Translations under genes and position numbers: made by a program
Notes under the pieces: model-generated
What the model was told of the DNA's origin: nothing
Database searches by the model: none
Seen by the model: the letters and a program-made list of their open reading frames with translations, nothing else
Part shown: piece by piece, positions 45,673 through 54,109 of the stretch
How positions within the stretch are numbered: the stretch's first letter is position 1
Layout of the letters: every line of letters starts with the position of its first letter
Assembly (NCBI RefSeq): GCF_004345705.1
Contig: NZ_SLWV01000002.1
Coordinates: 220,503 to 284,502 of the forward strand
DNA: 64,000 bases
Source: Marinisporobacter balticus
GTDB lineage: Bacteria > Bacillota > Clostridia > Peptostreptococcales > Thermotaleaceae
Reading direction: 5' to 3'

Positions 45673-45811
45673 TTATTTTAATTTTAGCCTATTTAAATAG
45701 TCTTCCTAGCTCATCATCTTCTCTTGTTTGAATTTACTAGTTTTGGGTTTCTAAAAAAATTATTATCATCACTGCTTTTGTGATTATAATAAGATAACAA
45801 AATACATTTAA

Positions 45812-45935
45812 TTGCACTAATGCAACATTTCTTGTATGTATCTGTTAAAAAATAATCAACTACTCTGATAGTTAGAATCATTGCGTATCCTAATCATCCT
45901 CGTTGCAACAATGCATCTTTATTGCAACATTGCAA
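45812..45935. promoter_or_regulatory. Three TTGCA-N4-TGCAW enhancer palindromes upstream of abfD
   Basis: TTGCACTAATGCAA (45812-45825), TTGCAACAATGCAT (45903-45916) and TTGCAACATTGCAA (45922-45935) share the same dyad. They lie 140-280 bases upstream of the sigma-54 promoter. Fis-type activators bind such dyads as dimers. The same motif recurs at 48135-48148 upstream of the duplicate promoter. Apart from these and the promoter, 45546-46011 is non-coding. Confidence 0.65.
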
Positions 45936-46011
45936 CATTTTATTACTTCTAACAAATTTCTCCCTTTATCAAAAGACTATCTGTTCTTTATATTATAATA
46001 TTTAAACTTTT

Positions 46012-47376
46012 CTACGCTACTTCTTTTTCTTCAAATACATATACATCATATTCTGGCTTGTTGCCTAGATTAACAAGCAAACAAAGAATAATTCCCGCTG
46101 CAAGTCCCCATGCTGCTCCACGCGTACAAAGTACAGCACCCATGACACCAGCAATACCTAAATCATTAAACGTACGTGCTTTCATAACGCCAACACGAAC
46201 AGAAACATATCCTTGAATCAACATCGTAGATGCAAGCGCTATTCCTAATATAGGTTTACAAAGCGTAACAATTGGAAGAATTAGATATCCTGTAAAAGTA
46301 CCAAATCTAAAAGAACCTGCTCCACCATGTATTGAGTCCATTGCATTTCTTCCATGCTTATAACGTTCACAAATAACCACTTCCATTGCTGCCCAAAGAG
46401 GTCCACACATGGTTAAATCTGGTCCAATAATAGACATTACAAAGTTTCTTAAACCAAATACTAAGTGTGATCTATTCGGATTGTAATCAATATGTTCATC
46501 TATACGAACTTTTCCTGCATCCTCAAGTAATGCTTGTGATTGAATCATGTCTCCAAATAATACAATATATGCAGAAATAACTGTAGGTAAACTTTCAATA
46601 AACATACTTGCCTTTGGGAAACCGACTCCAAAGAATGTCCATTCTCTCCACAATGTAACAAACGCGGGTTTTGTAATTCCCCACTCTATTTGAGGCCACG
46701 GCGTCTCTCCTAGCATAGGTCCTACTATAATAGCAAGCGCAACAACTGGTAAAATACCTAAGTTTGCGATAATCTTTAAAATAGAATTCTTTTCTCTGAT
46801 ACTTTTAAAATGGTTTGAGAATAAAAGATAAAAACCTAATCCTACACAAATAATAATAGAGATTGGAAAACTATCAAATTTAGCACCTTTATTAAATATA
46901 AGAATAACAGCAGCAAAACCTGCGCCCATTATAATTCCTGACTGCATTGCGTTTGGAACGATAGAAACGATTTTTTTACCAAAGCCTGTAACACCTAAAA
47001 TGATTGCTAAAATACCTAAAGACATCTCAAATGCAATTAACGCTTGCATTCTTTCAGAACCCATTTCATATTGACTTATATGAAGCATTAAAAGCGGAAT
47101 AGCTGGTGTTACCCATCCAGGTACTACTGGATCTCCTAAAAATACGTGTGCACAGTAGAATAGTCCATTTAATACAACTACCGCCATCGCTACTTCAAAA
47201 GGCATTCCCAAATATTCTTGAAGCATTGGAACCGCGCCAAGACATACAGCACACATTAATAATCCTTGAATATAGTCTGCCCATTCAAACTTATAATGGA
47301 TAAACGGAACACGAATTTTAAATGGTCCTACTGGAATATACGGTTGCTCTTTTCCTAATTCTCTTTTCATCGCCAT
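46012..47376 (-). CDS. NCS2/SLC23-like membrane permease
   Basis: 454 residues with about 12 hydrophobic helices. PNAMQSGIIMGAGFAAV near residue 140 and SLPTVISAYIVLFGDMIQSQALLEDAG near 255 recall the nucleobase/ascorbate (NCS2) permease fold. The usual NCS2 substrate signature is not clear to me. Its place inside the 4-hydroxybutyrate island suggests uptake or exchange of an organic acid or a fermentation intermediate rather than a nucleobase. It may be read from the preserved sigma-54 promoter at 47980, since no other promoter is evident. Confidence 0.65.
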   Translation of the reverse strand: MAMKRELGKEQPYIPVGPFKIRVPFIHYKFEWADYIQGLLMCAVCLGAVPMLQEYLGMPFEVAMAVVVLNGLFYCAHVFLGDPVVPGWVTPAIPLLMLHISQYEMGSERMQALIAFEMSLGILAIILGVTGFGKKIVSIVPNAMQSGIIMGAGFAAVILIFNKGAKFDSFPISIIICVGLGFYLLFSNHFKSIREKNSILKIIANLGILPVVALAIIVGPMLGETPWPQIEWGITKPAFVTLWREWTFFGVGFPKASMFIESLPTVISAYIVLFGDMIQSQALLEDAGKVRIDEHIDYNPNRSHLVFGLRNFVMSIIGPDLTMCGPLWAAMEVVICERYKHGRNAMDSIHGGAGSFRFGTFTGYLILPIVTLCKPILGIALASTMLIQGYVSVRVGVMKARTFNDLGIAGVMGAVLCTRGAAWGLAAGIILCLLVNLGNKPEYDVYVFEEKEVA

Positions 47377-47426
47377 AACATTTCCTCCTTTTTTTTTATA
47401 ATCTTTTTTTTTATAGCCCTTAGTTA

Positions 47427-47450
47427 TAAAAAAGGGAAAGGATCTTCCCT
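47427..47450 (-). terminator. Weak hairpin after the abfD remnant
   Basis: Minus strand GGGAA, GATCCT loop, TTCCC, then TTTTTT. It is a short stem and may only partly stop read-through from the promoter at 47980 into the permease gene. Confidence 0.4.
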
Positions 47451-47480
47451 CCTACCGACTTTATAATTCTCTGATCTATT

Positions 47481-47940
47481 TTGTAGCTGCTGCTGTTCCT
47501 AATGTCATATTTTCAACTAATCTTAATATACGCATTCTATGCTCTGTTGGTACATCATCTACACCCTTGGAGTATTTCTGACAGATTGGCCCAAGCTTTG
47601 AATGTTTGAAATCTTTTTCTGATGGCATTGTTACCATAAGTCCACCTGCAATATCTTCTGTAAGTCTTGTAATTTCATATGGGAATCTTGTTACATTTTG
47701 ATTACAGATATTTGCAAGTAATAAGTCTATTTGATAATTTCCAGCTTCTGCTGAACAGGCAATTCCACGATACGTAAGAATAGATCTAGATCTATAAGTC
47801 ATTCCTACCTCGTTTATAGAGGGTCTGATGATTGGATGATCTACAAAATTTTTCAACTAATTCTTCAAACATGTATACCTTTACATCTAATTTTCTTAAA
47901 CTATCGATATATTCTTCTTTTGTTATTAATGCTATTAAAA
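47481..47940 (-). pseudogene. Decayed second copy of the 4-hydroxybutyryl-CoA dehydratase gene
   Basis: Closely matches abfD in two parts: its first 45 codons and the region around codons 345-465. The central 300 codons, including all cluster ligands, are deleted, and the last codons are lost. The start codon has become ATA, and an extra T in the early part shifts the frame. An open stretch of 126 codons remains but cannot make the enzyme. The promoter region upstream was duplicated too. Confidence 0.9.
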
Positions 47941-47979
47941 GCCTCTCCTTTTTGTGAATCGTTTCACATAAAATGAATA

Positions 47980-47995
47980 TGCAAAACTCATGCCA
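47980..47995 (-). promoter_or_regulatory. Sigma-54 promoter ahead of the abfD remnant
   Basis: Minus strand TGGCATGAGTTTTGCA, a full match to the -24/-12 consensus although the gene behind it is broken. Spacer bases differ from the intact copy, while all consensus bases are kept. Confidence 0.85.
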
Positions 47996-48134
47996 TTCAT
48001 ATCTTTGTGTTCGTTTTTTTTTATTACACTACCTTTTTATTTGATTTTACTTATATTCAGCTTATTTATTTTACTTTCACGCATTCTTTCATCTTGTTTT
48101 CTATAGCCAAAAATGAATGAAAATATAAATCAAA

Positions 48135-48257
48135 TTGCATTAATGCAACATTTTTCGTTTTTTCATTTCGAAATCTGATATTTTTCTTGATGAATAGAGA
48201 CATTCCATCCTGTCATGATTTTCGTTGTATTTTTACATCATTGTTGCACAATTACAA
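48135..48257. promoter_or_regulatory. Enhancer-like palindromes upstream of the duplicated promoter
   Basis: Perfect palindrome TTGCATTAATGCAA (48135-48148) and a weaker TTGCACAATTACAA (48244-48257) repeat the dyad found upstream of intact abfD. Confidence 0.55.
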
Positions 48258-48324
48258 TTTTTTCATATTTAAGCATATATTTATAGTATATATTCTAATT
48301 TTAAAATTATCTTTAAAATTGAGT

Positions 48325-48618
48325 AGTAGGCGGTGACTAACCGCCGACCTCCCCAAGTAAGAACACAATCTTTCATTCCATATATCTGTCACATCTACAT
48401 GTAATAGCTTTCGGGTGACATGGACTTTATTTTGTATGGCAAACTCATCCAACTATAATCAGCCTTTTATGTGATTCGTGTTCCTCAGACCGGAATTTTG
48501 CTATTCGACTTCCTTTAGATTCCACCTCACGGTGGACACCCTTGTTATTGGCTAACGCCTATATCACCTTCAGCGTTCGGGACTTATATCCTGTAGATTG
48601 CGCCCATGCTGGCCACAC
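48325..48618 (-). mobile_element. 5' fragment of a group II intron
   Basis: On the minus strand the fragment starts GTGTGGCCAGCATGGGCGC, a typical group II intron 5' end. It continues with domain I elements such as GGTCTGAGGAACACGAATCA, GATGAGTTTGCCATAC and CCCGAAAGC. Similarity stops after GGGGAGGTCGG. The intron-encoded reverse transcriptase, the later domains and the 3' end are missing. It begins directly after the T-tract of the alcohol dehydrogenase terminator. Confidence 0.8.
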
Positions 48619-48621
48619 CAC

Positions 48622-48654
48622 AAAAAAAACATCTACAATCTCAGATGTTTTTTA
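48622..48654 (-). terminator. Terminator of the alcohol dehydrogenase gene
   Basis: Minus strand AAAACATCT, loop, AGATGTTTTTTTT. The group II intron fragment starts four bases after it. Confidence 0.8.
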
Positions 48655-48694
48655 GCCTTATATTTAGTTTAAGCAATACATTATTATATATTTT

Positions 48695-49846
48695 TTAAAG
48701 ATCTTCTCCATAGAATGCAGCTCTGTAGATCATTTTTACATCTTCTGGACTGCTATTTCTTGGATTCGTAAGGGTGCAAGGATCTTCAAATGCATTTTTA
48801 GACATACGGTCTAATACTTCTAAGAATTTTTCTTCTGATATTTCAACTTCTGTTACATCCTTTAATGTTAGTGGAATATTTAATTTTTCATTCAATGCTT
48901 TAATCGCACTTGGAAGATCTTCGATCGCTAATGCTTTTTCGATTGCATCTACTTTCTCTGTAGCTTTACGATTATATTGGATAATATAAGGCATTAAAAT
49001 TGCATTTGTCAATCCATGGGTAATGCCAAATTCTCCTCCAATTTTATGGGCTAAACTATGTACCAATCCTAATGAAGCGTTTGTAAATGCCATACCTGCT
49101 AATGTAGAAGCATTATGCATATCTTTTCTCGCTTCTATATCATCACCTTTTTCATAAGCGATTGGTAATCTACTAAATACTAATGTAATCGCTTCCATAG
49201 CCAATGGATCTGTATAGCTTGTAGCAGTAGTAGAAACATAAGCTTCTACAGCGTGTGCCAAAACATCCATTCCTGTGTTTGCTGTAATATGTGGTGGCAT
49301 CTTTGAAGGAAGCTGTGGATCTAAAATAGCAACATCAGGTGTAATCTCATAGGATACGATTGGATATTTAATATGTTGTTTTGTATCTGTAATTACTGAA
49401 AATGCAGTAATTTCTGAAGCTGTACCACTCGTAGATGGTATTGCAACAAATTTTGCTTTATTTCTAAGCTTTGGAAGAGATCCAGGTTGAATAATATCTT
49501 CAAATTTTAAAGTAGGATGCTCATAAAAAGCCCACATAATTTTTGCAGCATCTAATGCAGATCCCCCACCTATCGCAACAATCCAATCTGGCTCAAAATC
49601 AAGCATTGCTTTTGCACCCTTCTCAACTGTCTCAACAGAAGGATTTGGTTCTACACCATCAAATAGTGTTACTTCCATACCTGCTTTTTCTAATTGCTTT
49701 TTTGCCTCATCTAAAAACCCGTATTTTTTCATAGAACTTCCACCAGTTACTAAGATCGCCTTTTTTCCTTCTAAAGTAGATAGATAAGCTAACGTACCAT
49801 CTCCAAAAACAATATCTTTTGGCACACGAAACCATTTCAAATCCAT
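48695..49846 (-). CDS. Iron-containing alcohol dehydrogenase
   Basis: 383 residues. NAD(P) loop GGGSALDAAKIMW near residue 97 and STSGTASEITAFSVITD near 138 are family motifs. Metal ligands are in DVAILDP, GMDVLAHAVEAY, SLAHKIGGEFGITHG near 195-278. The substrate is not deducible. Butanol-, propanediol- and semialdehyde-type enzymes share this pattern. It is not a duplicate of 4hbD, being clearly different in sequence. It is monocistronic, adjacent to the GABA island but without a visible sigma-54 promoter. Confidence 0.88.
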   Translation of the reverse strand: MDLKWFRVPKDIVFGDGTLAYLSTLEGKKAILVTGGSSMKKYGFLDEAKKQLEKAGMEVTLFDGVEPNPSVETVEKGAKAMLDFEPDWIVAIGGGSALDAAKIMWAFYEHPTLKFEDIIQPGSLPKLRNKAKFVAIPSTSGTASEITAFSVITDTKQHIKYPIVSYEITPDVAILDPQLPSKMPPHITANTGMDVLAHAVEAYVSTTATSYTDPLAMEAITLVFSRLPIAYEKGDDIEARKDMHNASTLAGMAFTNASLGLVHSLAHKIGGEFGITHGLTNAILMPYIIQYNRKATEKVDAIEKALAIEDLPSAIKALNEKLNIPLTLKDVTEVEISEEKFLEVLDRMSKNAFEDPCTLTNPRNSSPEDVKMIYRAAFYGEDL

Positions 49847-50036
49847 ATGTACTCCTCCTTATTTGTTATTTTTTTATCAGTATAATTGTAGCAAAAAATA
49901 GTGTTTTTGTATATAATTTTTCTTATTATTTTTCATTATGGTATTCAAATAGCTTATTTTTCCCTTCTAACCCCTAAGTCTTTCCCTTATATTGTTCCTA
50001 TTATCTTTATTAAATGATCATTTCAATCTCTATTTA

Positions 50037-50061
50037 TGACATGACATGTCATGTCATGTCA
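50037..50061. repeat. GACAT/ATGTC palindrome
   Basis: TGACATGACATGTCATGTCA is a perfect 20-base palindrome, followed by one more TGTCA. It lies about 190 bases upstream of the alcohol dehydrogenase start, in a 487-base intergenic region that has no gene. Probably a repressor or activator site. Confidence 0.6.
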
Positions 50062-50141
50062 CAAAACTTCCTAATTATGCTCTAATACATTGTCTTTTTT
50101 TTATCATACATTATGCATATCTACTAGATAAAAGTATTCTA

Positions 50142-50173
50142 TTTAGGTAATATTAGCACTAATATTACCTAAA
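50142..50173. repeat. 32-base perfect inverted repeat
   Basis: Arms TTTAGGTAATATTAG and CTAATATTACCTAAA are perfect 15-base complements around CA. No T-tract follows closely, so an operator or cruciform site fits better than a terminator. It lies between the divergent alcohol dehydrogenase and spore protein genes. Confidence 0.6.
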
Positions 50174-50281
50174 GGAACAATCTTTTTTCAAAAAATAAAA
50201 TATAAAAAATCAACCTTAGCATTACCATGTTATATTATCGATTTTCATATTGTTGATCGTTATAATTTAAAACAATATACA

Positions 50282-50288
50282 CATACTA
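50282..50288 (+). promoter_or_regulatory. Possible sigma-G type -10 element of the spore protein gene
   Basis: CATACTA matches the -10 box of forespore sigma-G promoters and lies 46 bases before the start codon. A matching -35 is only weak (GTTATA 17 bases upstream). Confidence 0.4.
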
Positions 50289-50333
50289 TTAATAAGTACT
50301 AACTATAACTCAGTTTAAGGAGTTGATTTTTTA

Positions 50334-50522
50334 ATGACAAGAAAAAACCTTGTATTTCCTGAAGCAAGAACAGCTTTAGATCAATTCAAAATTGAAATGG
50401 CTGAAGAATTAGGTGTCTCAAATTATAATCCTATAGATTCAGGTTATTTAGCTTCTTATCACACGGGTCAAATCACTAGAAAACTAGTTGAAATGGCAGA
50501 AAAACAATTAATTGGTAAATAA
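50334..50522 (+). CDS. Alpha/beta-type small acid-soluble spore protein
   Basis: 62 residues. Coats and protects spore DNA and is cleaved at germination. The N-terminal part shows ALDQFKIEMAEELGV, which holds the germination-protease site, and the C-terminal part shows GYLASYHTGQITRKLVEMAEKQL, the second conserved helix. It follows AAGGAG. It shows that the organism sporulates. Confidence 0.93.
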   Translation: MTRKNLVFPEARTALDQFKIEMAEELGVSNYNPIDSGYLASYHTGQITRKLVEMAEKQLIGK

Positions 50523-50523
50523 A

Positions 50524-50563
50524 ATTAAAAAATAAGGATTATTTAATAGTCCTTATTTTTCCT
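50524..50563 (+). terminator. Terminator after the spore protein gene
   Basis: AAATAAGGA, loop, TCCTTATTTTT, immediately after the stop codon. Confidence 0.75.
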
Positions 50564-50573
50564 CTTTCTGCTT

Positions 50574-50756
50574 CTATATTTTTCTGTTTATCATTTTAAT
50601 ACTCAAATCTTGTTTTATCATAGACCCACAAAATTCACACTCACCAGCTTCACTCTCTGATATACTATTATTCACACCACAACTTTGACATACAACCGCT
50701 TTCATACTCCTATGATTTGATTGTACCGTATCAATGTTTTGTTGTGGGGAAGTCAT
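50574..50756 (-). CDS. Small zinc-ribbon protein
   Basis: 60 residues with a treble-clef-like CxxC-x16-CxxC array: VVCQSCGVNN near residue 22 and GECEFCGSM near 38. There is an AAGAG ribosome binding site 13 bases upstream, which is rather far. It lies downstream of another small ORF on the same strand. No function can be given. Confidence 0.5.
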   Translation of the reverse strand: MTSPQQNIDTVQSNHRSMKAVVCQSCGVNNSISESEAGECEFCGSMIKQDLSIKMINRKI

Positions 50757-50792
50757 GACTATTTCTCTTGTTACATCATTTATATATGCATT

Positions 50793-50972
50793 TTAAAAAA
50801 AGCCTTTATTAATCATAATTTGCAGATCTTTCTTTATTGCAACAGAAACATTTGATACCTTATCGCTATACAAAAATTCATCATTTAAAATATTGATCAA
50901 AGAAACAATACTAGCTGTTTTCTCATTGTTTTTAATATTAGAAAGAATATTTTTCATTTCAACTACCATCAT
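50793..50972 (-). CDS. Hypothetical small helical protein
   Basis: 59 residues, mostly helical and lysine/asparagine-rich (MMVVEMKNILSNIKNNEK). The ATG at 50972 follows AAGAGGT by four bases, better than the in-frame ATG at 50996. I do not recognise the family. It may form a unit with the zinc-ribbon ORF downstream. Confidence 0.5.
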   Translation of the reverse strand: MMVVEMKNILSNIKNNEKTASIVSLINILNDEFLYSDKVSNVSVAIKKDLQIMINKGFF

Positions 50973-51092
50973 TTGTACCTCTTGTATCACTGACATATTA
51001 GAACAATAAACAACATCTATCCTTTTCCATTTAGATGCGCTTTAAATCTCCTATTTCCTCAATTCATTTAAACTTGAACATAAAATTATCGT

Positions 51093-52319
51093 TTAAATGC
51101 ACCTAGTCAATTTATCTTCTCTTACCTTACTAGCTACATACAAATTCACTATAGAAAGTGCAGATGCTAAAAAGAATATATATTGCGGCCCCCATAAGCT
51201 CCAAACAACGCCTCCTAAGTAAGCACAGATAATTGAAACGATATGATCTAGACTAAGGCCTAACGATAATGTAGGTGTAATATCAGAACTTTTCACAGCT
51301 ATAGAACGCAAATAAATTGTTCTTATCATCCCCATTTGAGTAGACATTCTATCAATTATAAATATCATGTAGGCTAAAAATAAAGGAATACCTATAGTAT
51401 CTAATGTTCCTGTTGAAAACCCAGCACTCAATAAACCATAGACCAAATAAACGACAATGAAAGATAATGCATCCGCATAAAGTAACTTCTTAATACCAAA
51501 TCGATCAACCCATCTACCAACAGCTGGAATAAAGAATACCCCTACAAAGGAACCAATAATAGTTAGAATTGCTAACGTATCTGCCCTTTTATTTAATATA
51601 TCAATCAGTACCCAAGGTCCATAAACAATCATGATCTGCTTTTGTACACCCCACATAACTACTAAAGTATAATAATATCTATATTCTTTCCTAAAAACAA
51701 AATTCACTTTTTTGTTGCTCTTAATTGATTTTCCTATTTGCTTTTCCAAAATAAAAAATAAAATAAATACCACTACCAGAATACCTGCTGCTATAATAAA
51801 TATCCACTTTATATTGCTTTTGAAACTAAAAAAGCCTATCCTAAATCCAATAAACACCAAAATTCCCGCTAACATAGTAAAAACCGTAGAAACACCTTTA
51901 TACTGACCCATCTTCTTACCAATACCCTCATTTTTAATCAATGACATACCTATACTATCTTGTAGCGGCATAAACATATGCATTCCTACAGAATTGATAA
52001 AAATAAAAATTAGCATAATTGCAAAGGGTGGCGTGATAAAACCCAATGCGCCTATACCAATAATACTCAACAATTGTGCCCCCATAGCAATGCGCACATC
52101 TGAAAATATTGATAATGACGCAACAATAAATATAACAAGTACACCTGGTAATTCCCTTGGAAATTCTATAAGTCCCCGTTCATATGCTGTAATTTGATAA
52201 GCATCTTTAAAATAGTTAGCTATCACATCATTGCTAAGCCCTAATCCTAGTGCTGTAAATGCAATAATAAAAAAATAAATTAATTGAACTTTACTCATGT
52301 TCTCAAGCTTTTTTAACAT
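51093..52319 (-). CDS. MFS transporter
   Basis: About 408 residues with roughly 12 hydrophobic helices. VGRWVDRFGIKKLLYADALS near residue 260 is the central loop motif of the major facilitator superfamily. A second family trait is the conserved arginine/aspartate pattern in helix 2-3 (SIFSDVRIAMGAQ). The substrate is unknown. ATG at 52319 follows AGGATGGGG. The 14-codon longer reading is not supported. Confidence 0.8.
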   Translation of the reverse strand: MLKKLENMSKVQLIYFFIIAFTALGLGLSNDVIANYFKDAYQITAYERGLIEFPRELPGVLVIFIVASLSIFSDVRIAMGAQLLSIIGIGALGFITPPFAIMLIFIFINSVGMHMFMPLQDSIGMSLIKNEGIGKKMGQYKGVSTVFTMLAGILVFIGFRIGFFSFKSNIKWIFIIAAGILVVVFILFFILEKQIGKSIKSNKKVNFVFRKEYRYYYTLVVMWGVQKQIMIVYGPWVLIDILNKRADTLAILTIIGSFVGVFFIPAVGRWVDRFGIKKLLYADALSFIVVYLVYGLLSAGFSTGTLDTIGIPLFLAYMIFIIDRMSTQMGMIRTIYLRSIAVKSSDITPTLSLGLSLDHIVSIICAYLGGVVWSLWGPQYIFFLASALSIVNLYVASKVREDKLTRCI

Positions 52320-52525
52320 TTCACCCCATCCTCTCTTTATATTTATATAATAATTACACATGATTATATGGGTAACTTTTTTGTTTTATACACATTCTTT
52401 AAGCTACTCTGTTTCTCAATTTTTGTCAATGATATTACAAAAACATCTGTACTTTTAGATTACAGATGCCTTACAATCTATCTTTAAAAATAAAGTAATA
52501 AATCTTGTACAGCTTGCAAGAATAA

Positions 52526-53419
52526 TTAAACGCAGTTACTTCTAGCCGTTAACAATCCGAACAAACTACCTAGAATACCTAAAGTTATACTAATCAACAA
52601 CATTAATACTATGATTCCACTTACCAAAACTTCTCTAGCGGGTAATGGAATAAAAGGAAGTTGTCCCACTACTTGCCCATAAACATTATTAAGGGTAAAT
52701 ACAGCCAAAGCCGCTGCAAGTACACCACCACCTAATGTCAATAATAATCCCTCTAACAAAAATGGCAACACAATAAAACCCTCTGGAGCCCCTAATAGTC
52801 TTAACGTATTAATCTGCTCTCTATTGCTATATACTCCCTGTCTTATAATATGGGCGGTGATAACCAATGTAGAAATTCCTACAGCTGTTACAACCAAGGT
52901 GCCCAAAAACTTTACAATACTAGATATACTTTTAAGCCGATCCAACACTGCCCTATTATCTCTAACATGATCAATGTCCTGAATCTCATGTAGTTTTTCC
53001 AAAACTAGATTCATTTCTTCCAAATTTATTTGGGCCTCGATAAATGGACTGAAAGGATTATCATCGAAAATCTCTAAAACTTTCGCATCTTTTCCCATGA
53101 TTTCTTCCATTCTATGGTAAGCTTCAATTGCATCCACACTTCTTACCTTCTGAACACCATGGATTGCCTTAATATTTTTAATCAATTCTAAAATTCTATC
53201 ATTATCCAATTCTTCATTATAGTAAACACTTATTTCTGCTTCATCCTTTATTAGTTCAACAACATGGCTACTTGCCCACCATCCTGAGATAACCATTGCT
53301 AGAATAAAAAAAATGAGTCCCGTACTTAAAACAGAAAATACGTTAGATAACAGGTTTAATTGGATAATTGTCTTTGCTTCTTTTAAAAAATATCCCATAT
53401 TATAGATTATATTTTTCAT
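52526..53419 (-). CDS. ftsX: Cell division ABC transporter permease FtsX
   Basis: 297 residues with four transmembrane helices: one near residue 25, then an external loop of about 130 residues, then three between 170 and 295. The conserved VITAHIIRQGVYSNREQINTLRLLGAP segment precedes helix 3. With FtsE it transmits ATP hydrolysis to extracellular murein hydrolases. It starts directly after the ftsE stop. Confidence 0.92.
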   Translation of the reverse strand: MKNIIYNMGYFLKEAKTIIQLNLLSNVFSVLSTGLIFFILAMVISGWWASSHVVELIKDEAEISVYYNEELDNDRILELIKNIKAIHGVQKVRSVDAIEAYHRMEEIMGKDAKVLEIFDDNPFSPFIEAQINLEEMNLVLEKLHEIQDIDHVRDNRAVLDRLKSISSIVKFLGTLVVTAVGISTLVITAHIIRQGVYSNREQINTLRLLGAPEGFIVLPFLLEGLLLTLGGGVLAAALAVFTLNNVYGQVVGQLPFIPLPAREVLVSGIIVLMLLISITLGILGSLFGLLTARSNCV

Positions 53420-54094
53420 TTACACTTCTCCTATCCTTTCACAAAGTATATGTCCTCCATCCATTTGCACACGCATTCCTTCTTTAATATCTTCAATTAA
53501 ATGCGTGGCATGGGTGGTTATGATCACCGTGGTTTTAGGATCTTTCGATAAAGTTAATAATTCTAGGATATTTAAGGCATTTTCTTTATCTAAATTACCT
53601 GTAGGTTCATCCGCAATGATTAAGGAAGGCTTTCTAGCCAACGCGCGTGCTATTGCTATCCTCTGACTTTCTCCTAAAGATAAATTATCTACAAGAGAAA
53701 GAGCTTTATGTTCTAACCCAACCTTTATCAAAGCACTACCTGCATTTTTCTTCATTTGTTTTTTAGAGAATCCTAGAAAACGCATACCCAATATAATATT
53801 TTCTATTACCGTTCTGCCCTTAAGTAGTTTAAAGTCTTGGAACACAGGGCCAATAATCATTCTCAACCTTCTAATTTCCATAACTTTGTCTTTCGTCATG
53901 GATTGTCCAAAAACTTTCAAAGAACCCGTTGTTGGATATTCTATTCCCATTAAAAGCTTTAAGATGCTCGTTTTACCAGACCCACTAGGTCCTGTAATAT
54001 ACACGACTTCACCCGTTTCAATTTTAAAATCAATATTTTGTAATCCCATTGTACCATCTGGATACTTTAAACAGATATCTTTTGCTTCAATCAT
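53420..54094 (-). CDS. ftsE: Cell division ATP-binding protein FtsE
   Basis: 224 residues. ABC ATPase with Walker A ITGPSGSGKTSILKLL (residue 34), signature DNLSLGESQRIAIARALA (136) with the usual LSGG replaced by LSLGES, and Walker B SLIIADEPTGNLD (156). The start of ftsX abuts its stop. The LSLGE variant of the signature is notable. Confidence 0.92.
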   Translation of the reverse strand: MIEAKDICLKYPDGTMGLQNIDFKIETGEVVYITGPSGSGKTSILKLLMGIEYPTTGSLKVFGQSMTKDKVMEIRRLRMIIGPVFQDFKLLKGRTVIENIILGMRFLGFSKKQMKKNAGSALIKVGLEHKALSLVDNLSLGESQRIAIARALARKPSLIIADEPTGNLDKENALNILELLTLSKDPKTTVIITTHATHLIEDIKEGMRVQMDGGHILCERIGEV

Positions 54095-54109
54095 TTCTAC
54101 CCCCCCCTA

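Noticed and set aside
47476..47856. 126-codon open frame as a small functional AbfD-like protein
   Set aside because: It is a deletion product of abfD with no start signal and none of the cluster ligands.
48252..48452. 66-codon minus-strand ORF
   Set aside because: It lies inside the group II intron fragment and reads through its structured domain I, so it is not a gene.
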